DNA from: CADEDH01 sp965262175
Lineage (GTDB): Bacteria; Actinomycetota; Acidimicrobiia; Acidimicrobiales; SZUA-35
Length of the DNA stretch: 64,000 nt
NCBI GenBank assembly: GCA_965262175.1
Contig: CBDHES010000002.1
Coordinates: 1,674,001-1,738,000, forward strand
Direction of reading: 5' to 3'
Shown: in pieces, positions 9,077 to 16,906 of the stretch
How positions within the stretch are numbered: the first letter of the stretch is position 1
Layout of the letters: each line of letters starts with the position of its first letter
Translations under genes and position numbers: made by a program
The notes under the pieces: model-generated
What the model was told of the DNA's origin: nothing
What the model saw: the letters and a program-made list of their open reading frames with translations, nothing else
Databases searched by the model: none

Positions 9077-9787
9077 CCCGTCGCCCCGATCGTCCTCGGC
9101 CCCGGGTCCGTCGTCGCCCGTCCGGCGCCACACCGGCGTCCGGGGGGCGTCGAACTGGGTCGGCTCATCCGAGCCGTCGATCGCCCGGAAGGCCAGGTCG
9201 GCCCACTGGTCGCCGTTGGCCAGCGGGTCGGGCAGGCCGTCCCGGTCGAACCATCCGGCGTCGAGGCACTCGTAGGGATGGGGGGCCAGCTCACCCCCGG
9301 TGGCCCGGCAATAGAAGACGAGGCTGTACAGGGGGATCCGGCTGAACCCGGCCCGGAGGCCGTCGATGATGGCGAGCGGCCGGACGACCTCGCAGCGGAT
9401 CCCGGTCTCTTCCCGGACCTCCTTCACCGCCACCTCCGATGCCGAGTAGCCGACGTCGGCCCACCCGGTCGGGTAGAGCCACACGCCCGAGTCGGCCCGC
9501 TGGATGAGGAGGAGCTCGCCGTCGTCGTTGCCGACGACGGCCCCGATGGCCACCTTGGGGGTCACGTAGCCGGCAACGCCGGACCCGACGGTCCGCAACC
9601 ACTGGTTGCGGGCCGACTCGGCGGCCACGGCCCCGGGGGCCGACGAGGCGGCCCGGATGTCGGAGGCGATCTCCAGGATCTCCTCGTAGCGCTCGATCTC
9701 GAACTGGTTGGTGGTGAACCCCAGGCCGGTCCTGGCGATGCCGGCCAGCGCTTCCGACCAGCGGATCAGCTCCTCCTCCGACGACAC
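9071..9787 (-). CDS. NUDIX hydrolase with YjhB-like N-terminal domain
   Basis: A 238-residue protein with a helical Nudix_N region (residues 1-65; motif NQFEIERYEEILEIAS) followed by a NUDIX domain. The NUDIX box reads GWADVGY-x7-KEVREETGI: Tyr replaces the usual first Glu and Lys the usual Arg, but the catalytic REEtG core is intact, as in the YjhB-like subgroup. Substrate probably a nucleoside diphosphate derivative such as ADP-ribose (family inference). Start GTG 9787 lies 2 bases beyond the glnD stop, so it is coupled to glnD. Confidence 0.85.
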   Translation of the reverse strand: MSSEEELIRWSEALAGIARTGLGFTTNQFEIERYEEILEIASDIRAASSAPGAVAAESARNQWLRTVGSGVAGYVTPKVAIGAVVGNDDGELLLIQRADSGVWLYPTGWADVGYSASEVAVKEVREETGIRCEVVRPLAIIDGLRAGFSRIPLYSLVFYCRATGGELAPHPYECLDAGWFDRDGLPDPLANGDQWADLAFRAIDGSDEPTQFDAPRTPVWRRTGDDGPGAEDDRGDGR

Positions 9788-9789
9788 CG

Positions 9790-12087
9790 CTACCCGTCCT
9801 CGCCGTCGATCGCCTCGGTGATGGCCAGGGCGAGCTCGGTCAGGAGATCGTCGTCGCGGACCTTGGAACCGTCCATCCCACAAAGGTAGAAGCTGTCGAC
9901 CGCCTGCGGTCCGAAGGTCTGGATCTTGGCGCTGCGGATGTCGAGTCGGAGCTCGGCCAGGGCCTGGGTGATGCGGAACAGCAGGCCGACGGTGTCGGCG
10001 GCGTGGACCTCGACGACGGTGGCCACCGCGGAGATGTCGTTGTCGATCACGACGTCCCGGCGGGGCGGGGCGGCGGCGATCCGACGACGGAACCGGCGAT
10101 GGCTGTGGGCCCGCTGGCGCACCCGGGCCGAGAGGGCGACCCGACCGTCCAGGGCCCGTTCGGCGGTGTCGAGCACCCGGTCCCAGTCGACGTCGCCCGA
10201 CGACGGGTGCTGGAGGGAGAATTGGCAGCAGGCCATCGTGTCGCCCGAATCGGCCAGTGCCGACAACACCTCGTAGCCGCACACCGCCAAGGCGCCGGCC
10301 ATCCGGCTGAACAGCGCGGCCTCGTCGGGGGCGACGACGGTCAGGGTGGTGTCCTCACCTTGGAGCCAACGGCGGCCCTCGGCCATGACCGCCAGGATCT
10401 CGGCGGTCGGGAAGTCGGGGGTGATGGCCTCGTCGGGCGTCGCACCCCGGAGCACGCCGGCGGTCCGCTCGACCAACTCCCGCAGCAGCCCGGCCTTCCA
10501 GCTCCCCCAGGCCGAGGGCCCGGTGGCGATCGAGTCGGCTTCGGTGAGGGCGGCCAGCAGGTCGAGGAACTCGACCGACTCGACGGCGTCGGCCACCGCG
10601 GCGATCGTCCCGGGATCGGAGAGGTCTCGCCGGGTCGCCACATCGGGGAGCAGGAGGTGGTGACGGCACAGGTCGACCAGGATCTTCACATCGCGGTCGG
10701 GGTAGCCCATGCGGGTGGCCATGTCGGCGATGAGCTCCATGCCGACGTCGGTGTGGTCCCGGCCCGGGAACCCCTTGCCGATGTCGTGGAACAGGGCGCC
10801 GACCACCAGCAGATCGGGCCGACCGACCCGATCGACGAGGGCGGCGGCGTTGGCTGCCGCCTCGCACAGGTGGCGATCGACGGTGAAGGTGTGCATCACG
10901 TTGCGCTGCGGATGACAGCGGACCGCCGCCCATTCGGGAAGGATGCGGGCCATGAGCTCGAACTGATCGAGATCCTCGATGACCGCGATGGCCGGACGAC
11001 CGGCCAGCAGGAGCTGCTCGAAGTGGTGGCGGGCATCGGCGGGCCAGCGATCGGGCATCGGCGTGCCGACGTCGCGGATACGGGCCAGCGACCGCCGACC
11101 GATCGACCGATCGGCCCGGGCTGCGGTGGCGGCGAGGCGGAGCAGCAGGGCGGGATCGGCGGCCGGGTCGGCCTCCTCGCTCATCTCGATCTGCCCGTCG
11201 ACCAGGCCGAACTCGACCGGGATGGCCGCCCCGATGCCGATCGACCGCTCGGCCCGACCGGTCCGGCGGCGCCACACCGACCACGCCTCGTCGCTGTACC
11301 AGGCGATCCGGCGGGCGGCGGCGGCCAGCCGGAGCATGAGGTGGTGGCCGCTCTCGTCGCCGACGGCCGCCGCGACGTCGTCCTGGGCGTCGAGGGCCAG
11401 CACATCGCTGGCCCGACCCATCCACCGGTGGAGCGCAACCCGAACCTCGAGCAGGGTCTCGGCCGCGGTGTCCAGGTCGGCCACCAGGTGGGGGCCGAAC
11501 AACGAGCTGGCTCGGGATGCCCACCGGAGCGAGTGGACGTCGCGGAGGCCGCCCCGGCCCTCCTTGAGGTCGGGTTCGATCTCGAACGCTGCGTCGCCGT
11601 GCCGGTCGTGGCGATCGATCACCGCCCGGTCGAGTTGGTCGAGGAGGTCGTCGCCCTGCTCGGACCAGACCCGGGAGACGACGTCATCGAGCCGGGTCAG
11701 GAGCCGGTGGTCGCCGATGATGAGCCGGGTGTCGAGGTAGGAGGTCGCGGCCTGGAGCTCATCCCGGGCCAGCTCCTCGGCCTGGTCGACGGTCAGCACG
11801 GCGTGGCCCAGTTTGAGGCCCCGATCCCACACCGGATACCAGAGCGCCTCGGCGACCTCGCCGACGTCGGCGAGATCATCGTGGATGAGGACGACGTCGA
11901 TGTCGCTGTAGGGGCTCAGCTCCCGCCGCCCGTACCCGCCGACGGCGGCCAGGGCGATGCCCGGTCGGCCGCCGATCGCTTTGTGGTAGACCGACCGGAG
12001 CCACTGGTCGGCCTCGTCGCTGTGGGCGCTGGCGTAGGCTCGGCCCCCTAGCTCCGGAGCGACGAGCAGCGGGGTGTTCTTCGGCAC
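9790..12087 (-). CDS. glnD: [protein-PII] uridylyltransferase / uridylyl-removing enzyme
   Basis: 765 residues with the full GlnD architecture: a nucleotidyltransferase domain with GGYGRRELSPYSDIDV (residues 50-65, catalytic aspartates 62 and 64), a GlnD linker, an HD phosphohydrolase domain (FHDIGKG near residue 425) and two C-terminal ACT domains that sense glutamine. It uridylylates or adenylylates the PII protein and reverses this according to nitrogen status. No PII gene (glnB/K) or amtB is adjacent here, unlike many Actinobacteria with amtB-glnK-glnD. GTG 12087 has GGAG upstream. It lies in a tight run after two small unknowns. Confidence 0.93.
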   Translation of the reverse strand: MPKNTPLLVAPELGGRAYASAHSDEADQWLRSVYHKAIGGRPGIALAAVGGYGRRELSPYSDIDVVLIHDDLADVGEVAEALWYPVWDRGLKLGHAVLTVDQAEELARDELQAATSYLDTRLIIGDHRLLTRLDDVVSRVWSEQGDDLLDQLDRAVIDRHDRHGDAAFEIEPDLKEGRGGLRDVHSLRWASRASSLFGPHLVADLDTAAETLLEVRVALHRWMGRASDVLALDAQDDVAAAVGDESGHHLMLRLAAAARRIAWYSDEAWSVWRRRTGRAERSIGIGAAIPVEFGLVDGQIEMSEEADPAADPALLLRLAATAARADRSIGRRSLARIRDVGTPMPDRWPADARHHFEQLLLAGRPAIAVIEDLDQFELMARILPEWAAVRCHPQRNVMHTFTVDRHLCEAAANAAALVDRVGRPDLLVVGALFHDIGKGFPGRDHTDVGMELIADMATRMGYPDRDVKILVDLCRHHLLLPDVATRRDLSDPGTIAAVADAVESVEFLDLLAALTEADSIATGPSAWGSWKAGLLRELVERTAGVLRGATPDEAITPDFPTAEILAVMAEGRRWLQGEDTTLTVVAPDEAALFSRMAGALAVCGYEVLSALADSGDTMACCQFSLQHPSSGDVDWDRVLDTAERALDGRVALSARVRQRAHSHRRFRRRIAAAPPRRDVVIDNDISAVATVVEVHAADTVGLLFRITQALAELRLDIRSAKIQTFGPQAVDSFYLCGMDGSKVRDDDLLTELALAITEAIDGEDG

Positions 12088-12092
12088 GGCTC

Positions 12093-12392
12093 CTACTCCC
12101 CCGCCTCGGTCAGAATCGTGTCGAGGCGGCGGAAGAAGACGGAGCGAGGGAGCACCTCGTCGTAGCCGGCGGCGACGGCCCGGTCGTGGCCGGTGCTGTC
12201 GACGTGGGGGCCGAAGCCGATGACCCGGGGCCCATCCAGCCGGAACCCGTCCAGATCATCGCAACGGTCGAGATCGACGATCAGCAATGAGGGTTCGCAG
12301 GCCCGGGCCTGATCCGGGGTCTCCACGAACGTCGCCCGCCCCCCGAACCGGGACCGGTCGAACAGGTTGGGGACGTGGGCCGCGATCGTCAC
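12093..12392 (-). CDS. small receiver-like hypothetical protein
   Basis: 99 residues. I do not recognise the family. An alternating beta/alpha pattern (LLIVDLDRC, RVIGFGPHVD, A..AGYDEVLPRS.F) resembles the middle and C-terminal part of a CheY-like receiver, with D in VDLD at the phospho-acceptor position, but the N-terminal acidic pair is not evident. GTG 12392 overlaps the preceding gene (GTGA) and the stop is 5 bases before glnD, so it is co-translated with both. A pseudo-receiver role is inference only. Confidence 0.6.
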   Translation of the reverse strand: MTIAAHVPNLFDRSRFGGRATFVETPDQARACEPSLLIVDLDRCDDLDGFRLDGPRVIGFGPHVDSTGHDRAVAAGYDEVLPRSVFFRRLDTILTEAGE

Positions 12393-12847
12393 GGGAGGTC
12401 CTCGCTTCGTCGTCGCCGGAGGTGGAGGTGGGCTTTGGCTGCGCCCCACTCGATTCCCCGCTCGTGCACGACGGGTCCGAGGTCGGCGAACGCCGCCGGG
12501 GCCAGATCGTAGACGTCGTCGGGGTTGATCCTCGCATCGTGGACATCGCGAGCGACCGGGGCGACACCAGCCTCGCGGAGGACCTCGGTCGGGAAGGTGG
12601 CGGCCGACCGGATGATGGCCAGCGGGTTGGTCCACTGGTCGTCGATGTCGAGGGCGAGAAGCTGACGGAGTCGGGTGTCGACGTCGGCGGTCGCCGCCCG
12701 AGCGGCAGCCTCGGCGGCCTCGGCCACCGTCGGCGGCATCGGACCGGGATGGCGGCGCTCGACGGCACCCACCACCCACGGCCCGATCGAGGACTGCACG
12801 GCATCGGCCAAGGCGATGGCGTACCGGCTCATCGCCTCGTCCGACAT
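12389..12847 (-). CDS. hypothetical protein, helical
   Basis: 152 residues, no signal peptide or membrane helix, no family recognised. The N-terminal half is Ala-rich and helical (AEAAEAAARAATADVDTR); the second half contains LDIDDQWTNPLAIIRSA and PDDVYDLAPAAFADL, well-ordered segments typical of conserved actinobacterial hypotheticals. The sequence ends in a basic RRRR stretch. ATG 12847 directly abuts the S1 gene's stop, and the end overlaps the next gene, so it is part of the S1-to-NUDIX run. Confidence 0.6.
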   Translation of the reverse strand: MSDEAMSRYAIALADAVQSSIGPWVVGAVERRHPGPMPPTVAEAAEAAARAATADVDTRLRQLLALDIDDQWTNPLAIIRSAATFPTEVLREAGVAPVARDVHDARINPDDVYDLAPAAFADLGPVVHERGIEWGAAKAHLHLRRRRSEDLP

Positions 12848-14664
12848 CTAGCCTCCGTACTCGGCGGCCCGCCTGATCGACAGCTCGACCCGCCGGCGCT
12901 TGGTGTCCACCGACAGGATCTTGACCCCGACCTCGTCGCCGGGGGCCACGACCTCCTCGGGGGTCGACACCCGGTACTCGGCCAGTTCCGACAGGTGCAC
13001 CAGGCCCTCGACATCGTCGCCGAGGGCCACGAAGGCGCCGAAGTCGACGAGCCGGGTGACGGGGCCCCATCGGACCTCCCCGACCTGGAGCTCGGTGAGC
13101 GGGTCGGGACGCAGCTGACGGATCGAGAGGCTGATCCGCCGCTTCTTCGTCTTGACGTCGAGGATCCGAACCTCGACCTCCTCGCCGAGGGCGACGACGT
13201 CGTTTGGTCGCCGGACCCGCTTCCACGACAGCTCCGACAGGTGGACGAGTCCCTGGACACCGCCGATGTCGACGAAGCAGCCGTAGTCGGTGATCGAGGT
13301 GACGACCCCCCGGCGGGTCTCCCCTGCCTTCAGCGAACCCAGCAACTCCTGGGACTTCTTGCGTTGCTCCTTCAGCAGGAGCGACTTCCGGCTCAGCACC
13401 AACCGCTCCCGTTGGGGATCGGCTTCGAGGACCTTGAGCTCGAGGGTCTGATCCTTGTAGACCGCGAGGTCGGCGACGGGCTCCAACGCCAGGTGGGACG
13501 ATGGCACGAAGCCCCGGACTCCGACGTCGACGACGACGCCCTTGGCGCCGAGCGACACGACCTTGCCCTGGACGGTGGCCCCGGTTCCCTTGGCTGCGAC
13601 GACATCGTCCCAGGCCTTCTTCTTCAAGGCCCACGCCCGGGACAGGACGACCCGCGACTTCGGGTCCTCCCGGGCCAGCTCGGCCCCGAACGTGCGGTCG
13701 CCGATCGAGACCAGCGTCGTCGGATCTTCGTCGTTGGACCCGAAGTTCCGCCGGTTGATCACCGCCGGCCGACCGTCGTCGAGCGTCAGCTCGACCTCGT
13801 CGGCACTGACCCGGATGACCACGCCCTCCAGGACCCGTCCAGCCGCTCGTGGCTGCCGGGGCGCGGTCGGCGCCGCCGGCGCGCCCCCACCAGGCCCCTC
13901 GGCACCCGGCGTCGGCTCGGCCTCGGCACCCGACGTCGGCTCGGCCTGGGCCTCGGCGACCGGCTCGAAGCCGGTGGCCTCATCCGACCCGGTCTCGGCG
14001 CGGGCCTCGGAGCCAGGATCGGCTACCGCCGCTGGCTCGGTCACCGCGGCCGGACCGGCTTCGACGACGGCCTCCGACGCCAGCTCGGTGACGATCCCCG
14101 CGTCGACGTCTGCTGTGGCCTCCGACGCCGTACCGGTTGCCGAGTCGGCCTCGGAGGCCACCACGGGCTCGGGGCCCCCGTCGGACCCGAGCACCTCTGC
14201 GTCGCTCGAATGCACGGACTCGGGCTCGACACCCAGTGCAGGAGCTTCGGCCTCCACGTCACCGTCGACAGGCGGCACCACCGGCTCCGGCGACTCACGT
14301 CACCGTCGACAGGCGGCACCACCGGCTCCGGCGACTCAACGTCGACAGCCGGCACCACCGGCTCAGCCTCGACCACCGGCTCAGCCTCGACCACCGGCTC
14401 CACCTCGACCACCGGCTCCGGCGACTCAACGTCGACAGCCGGCACCACCGGCTCGGTCACAGCGTCGGCCGTCGTCTCGATAGCGGGCTCGGGCTCGGCG
14501 GGGGAAGCTGCCGGCTCGGTTGGTCCGACCGGACCCGGCTCGCCGACGGGCGCGGCGTCGACCGGTCCACCGAGCGGAGCCTCGGTGGGTACGGGCGGAG
14601 GCCCGGTCTCCCCCTCGACGCTCTCGTGCAGCGGTTCCGGCGCTCGATCCTCCCCATTTGTCAT
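12848..14664 (-). CDS. S1 RNA-binding protein, RpsA-like, frameshifted
   Basis: Intended product ~605 residues: a long acidic Pro/Val/Glu linker (about 1-265) and four S1 domains with the typical VHLSEL strands and a DFGAFV turn in the last. Related to ribosomal protein S1 but with a degenerate first domain, so it may be a paralogue rather than RpsA itself. ATG 14664 begins the only plausible N-terminus; from there the frame is lost at about 14297, where the second copy of a 42-bp repeat lacks one base. The S1 half is open in the other frame from 14281. Restoring one base gives exactly 606 codons including stop. Sequencing error or true indel cannot be told apart here. Confidence 0.8.
14258..14340 (-). 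repeat. 41/42-bp tandem repeat with one-base deletion
   Basis: Copy 14299-14340 is 42 bp and copy 14258-14298 is 41 bp; they are otherwise identical. The missing A at 14297/14298 (plus strand) breaks the S1 gene's frame. Further diverged units of the same Val-Glu-Pro coding repeat continue to about 14440. Confidence 0.9.
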
Positions 14665-14726
14665 CTCTCAAAGGTTAGGCAACGACCACCAGAGGGTGCT
14701 ACATCTATTAGTTCGGTCTGAGGCTG

Positions 14727-15446
14727 CTACCGAACCCCGATGCGATCGAGCACGGCGCCGGGCTCGTCGACCATGCCGGTGTAGAACGGTCCGAACTCGG
14801 CGAACACCGCCGAGGCCTCGTCGAATCGCATCGTGTAGACGACGTCCTTGAGGTCGTCTGGCCGCTGGGCGAAGAGCGTGACGCCCCACTCGTAGTCGTC
14901 GATCCCGGTCGAGGCGGTGATGAGCTGGACGAGGCGACCGGTGAACTTCCGGCCCGAGGCTCCGTGCTCGTACATGAGCTCTTTGCGCCGGTCGAACTCG
15001 GTGGTGAACCAGTTCTGACCGGGCTGGCGCCGCTTGCTCATGGGGTAGAAGCACCATGCCTGCTTCCCCTCGGGTGGGAGCTCCGGGTACAGGCGGGCCC
15101 GCTTCATCTCGTCGGGGACCCCGGCCGCGTACTCGCTCACCTCGGTCAGCGAGAGGTAGCTGTCGACCAGGTCGAGGCCGGTCGCCACCAGATCGGTCTG
15201 CAACGCCCGCAACGCCCACAGGTCGTCGGCCAGGCCCATCACGGCCAGGTCGGCCTTGTGGCCCAGCATCGCGACGGTCACCACCTGCCGGCCGTCGGCA
15301 CCGAACTTGCCGACGGCGTCGAGGATCGCCCCCCGATCGGTGGCCGGGCCCGGTTTGAAGAAGAGGTGCAGGACCCCCAGCCCGATGCTGGGTGTGGCAC
15401 CGCTGTCGTCGGCGGAGGAGGCCGCCGGCCCGAGATCGTCGCTCAT
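14727..15446 (-). CDS. chdC: coproheme decarboxylase (chlorite-dismutase family)
   Basis: 239 residues matching ChdC/HemQ, which converts coproheme III to heme b with peroxide in the coproporphyrin-dependent pathway of Gram-positive bacteria. Seen are YPMSKRR, WFTTEFDRRKELMYEHG and TGIDDYEWGVTLFA, the family blocks around the propionate-binding and proximal sites. Length is typical. ATG 15446 is preceded 7-12 bases upstream by TAGAAT, so the transcript is probably leaderless. No other heme-pathway gene is adjacent, but a heme-PAS candidate and a nitrobindin lie 1-2 kb away. Confidence 0.9.
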   Translation of the reverse strand: MSDDLGPAASSADDSGATPSIGLGVLHLFFKPGPATDRGAILDAVGKFGADGRQVVTVAMLGHKADLAVMGLADDLWALRALQTDLVATGLDLVDSYLSLTEVSEYAAGVPDEMKRARLYPELPPEGKQAWCFYPMSKRRQPGQNWFTTEFDRRKELMYEHGASGRKFTGRLVQLITASTGIDDYEWGVTLFAQRPDDLKDVVYTMRFDEASAVFAEFGPFYTGMVDEPGAVLDRIGVR

Positions 15447-15452
15447 GGCCCG

Positions 15453-15458
15453 ATTCTA
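15453..15458 (-). promoter_or_regulatory. -10 element TAGAAT, leaderless chdC promoter
   Basis: TAGAAT ends 6 bases before ATG 15446 and no Shine-Dalgarno sequence lies between, so transcription should start at or next to the start codon. No convincing -35 box. Confidence 0.6.
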
Positions 15459-15542
15459 GGGTCGGGCCTCCCCGGGTCGGAGACCGAGCAGCTCGCGACC
15501 GACCGGCCCGCTGCGTCGCACCGGCCGGCAGGCTCGGAGCGA

Positions 15543-16346
15543 CTACGACACGACCGAGTCGGGGCTGTAGAGGTTGATCCCGTCGGGGCGGGCGAAGCCG
15601 GCGAGGGTCAAGCCGGCCCGGCGGGCGGTGGCGACGGCCAGCGCGGAGGGGGCGGAGACCGCGACCAGCGCGGTGAACGATGCCGCCCACGCCTTCTGGA
15701 CCATCTCGAAGGAGCCCCGCCCGCTGACCACCAGCGCCAGGTCGGTGGCCGGGAGCCTCCCGTCGAGGAGGAGCCGACCGATCACCTTGTCGACCGCGTT
15801 GTGGCGACCGATGTCTTCCCGGGTCACGACGACCCGACCCCGACGATCGACGGCCGCCGCGGCGTGGGAGCCGCCGGTCTCGTCGAACAGCGGCTGGTTG
15901 GCCCGGAGCAGGTCGGGCATCGCCCGGAGCGCATCTGGCGCCCACGGCTCATGGGGGCCGAGCACCCGGAGCCGCTCGGTCAACTCGGCGATGGCGTCGG
16001 CACCGCACAGCCCGCACGACGAGGTGGTCGAGCCCAGCCGGGGGGTTGGTGCCGGGGCCCGTCCACCGGTCTCGACGGTGACGACGTTGAAGTCGCTGTC
16101 GGCCGCGGGGCCGGTTCCGCAGTACCGGATGCCGACGATGGGCGCATCGCCCAACGCCCCCTCGGTGAGCAGGAATCCGGCCGCCAGCTCGAAGTCGTGG
16201 CCCGGGGTCCGCATCGTCGACGACACCTGGGTGTCGTCGAGGTGGATCGTCAGCGGCTCCTCAACGATCACCTCGTCGGGTCGACGTCCGCTGGCCTCGT
16301 CCGAGACCCGACGGGCCAGTACCGATTCGGTGCGGGAGCGAACCAC
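15543..16346 (-). CDS. fdhD: FdhD sulfurtransferase for formate dehydrogenase maturation
   Basis: 267 residues, full length. The catalytic CGLCG motif is at residues 111-115; other family blocks are LAAGFLLTEG, DIGRHNAVDK and SGRGSFEMVQKA. FdhD transfers sulfur from IscS to the molybdenum/bis-MGD cofactor of formate dehydrogenases. No formate dehydrogenase is in this window, so its client is encoded elsewhere. GTG 16346 has TAGGCT about 8 bases upstream, consistent with a leaderless transcript. Confidence 0.93.
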   Translation of the reverse strand: MVRSRTESVLARRVSDEASGRRPDEVIVEEPLTIHLDDTQVSSTMRTPGHDFELAAGFLLTEGALGDAPIVGIRYCGTGPAADSDFNVVTVETGGRAPAPTPRLGSTTSSCGLCGADAIAELTERLRVLGPHEPWAPDALRAMPDLLRANQPLFDETGGSHAAAAVDRRGRVVVTREDIGRHNAVDKVIGRLLLDGRLPATDLALVVSGRGSFEMVQKAWAASFTALVAVSAPSALAVATARRAGLTLAGFARPDGINLYSPDSVVS

Positions 16347-16388
16347 CCTGTCGAGCCTACGGCGCCGGCCGTAGCGACGGCGAGGCGG

Positions 16389-16868
16389 TCAGTCCTCGAT
16401 GGCTCGGTGGAGGGTGGCGGCCAGGTGGTGGGTGAGCGGCTGGCCGACGGCGGCCATCGCCACCTCGTAGCGGAGCTCGTCGCCGTCCAGCTCGACGCGT
16501 CGGTGGACCTCGGTGACCGACTTGGCGGTCGGGGTTCCGGTCACCGAGTCGGTCCGCAGGTCGAACGCCGTACCGTCGAAGGAGCCGACGAGCACCTCGA
16601 CGATCCCGGTCGGGTGGGCGATGACCAGCTCGACCCGATCGGGACCGGGGAGTCGCCAGTACCCGGTCTCGGCGTGGAGCGGGAGGTCGGTGACGGCGTG
16701 CCGGGTCCGTTGACCGTAGGCCAGGAACGGCTTGCCGACGTGGCCGAAGGTGACCTCCTCCCGGTACTCGAAGGACTCGATCGTCGGGTAGGAGCCGGCG
16801 CCGGTTCCCCGCCAGGTCCCCAACAGGGCGGCGATGGGGGCGATGTCGGCATGGAGCGTGGGGTTCAC
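16389..16868 (-). CDS. nitrobindin-type heme protein (peroxynitrite isomerase family)
   Basis: 159 residues of the THAP4-like/DUF1794 beta-barrel family. The N-terminal signature GTWRGTGAGSYPTIESFEY and FGHVGKPFLAYGQR match nitrobindins; the C-terminal LAATLHR carries a candidate heme-ligating histidine. Nitrobindins bind ferric heme and isomerise peroxynitrite to nitrate. GTG 16868 (MNPTLHADIAP...) matches the usual family start; an upstream GTG at 16895 is possible. It sits 38 bases after the PAS/MCP-like gene on the same strand, a suggestive link to gas sensing. Confidence 0.88.
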   Translation of the reverse strand: MNPTLHADIAPIAALLGTWRGTGAGSYPTIESFEYREEVTFGHVGKPFLAYGQRTRHAVTDLPLHAETGYWRLPGPDRVELVIAHPTGIVEVLVGSFDGTAFDLRTDSVTGTPTAKSVTEVHRRVELDGDELRYEVAMAAVGQPLTHHLAATLHRAIED

Positions 16869-16906
16869 CCCGGCGACCGTAGCGGCCCCGGCCACGCCCC
16901 ACCCGG

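Noticed and set aside
12848..14281. S1 gene starting at GTG 14281 as an intact shorter gene
   Set aside because: That GTG is inside the repeat, lacks a ribosome site, and the same Val-Glu-Pro repeat coding continues upstream in the shifted frame to a proper ATG at 14664.
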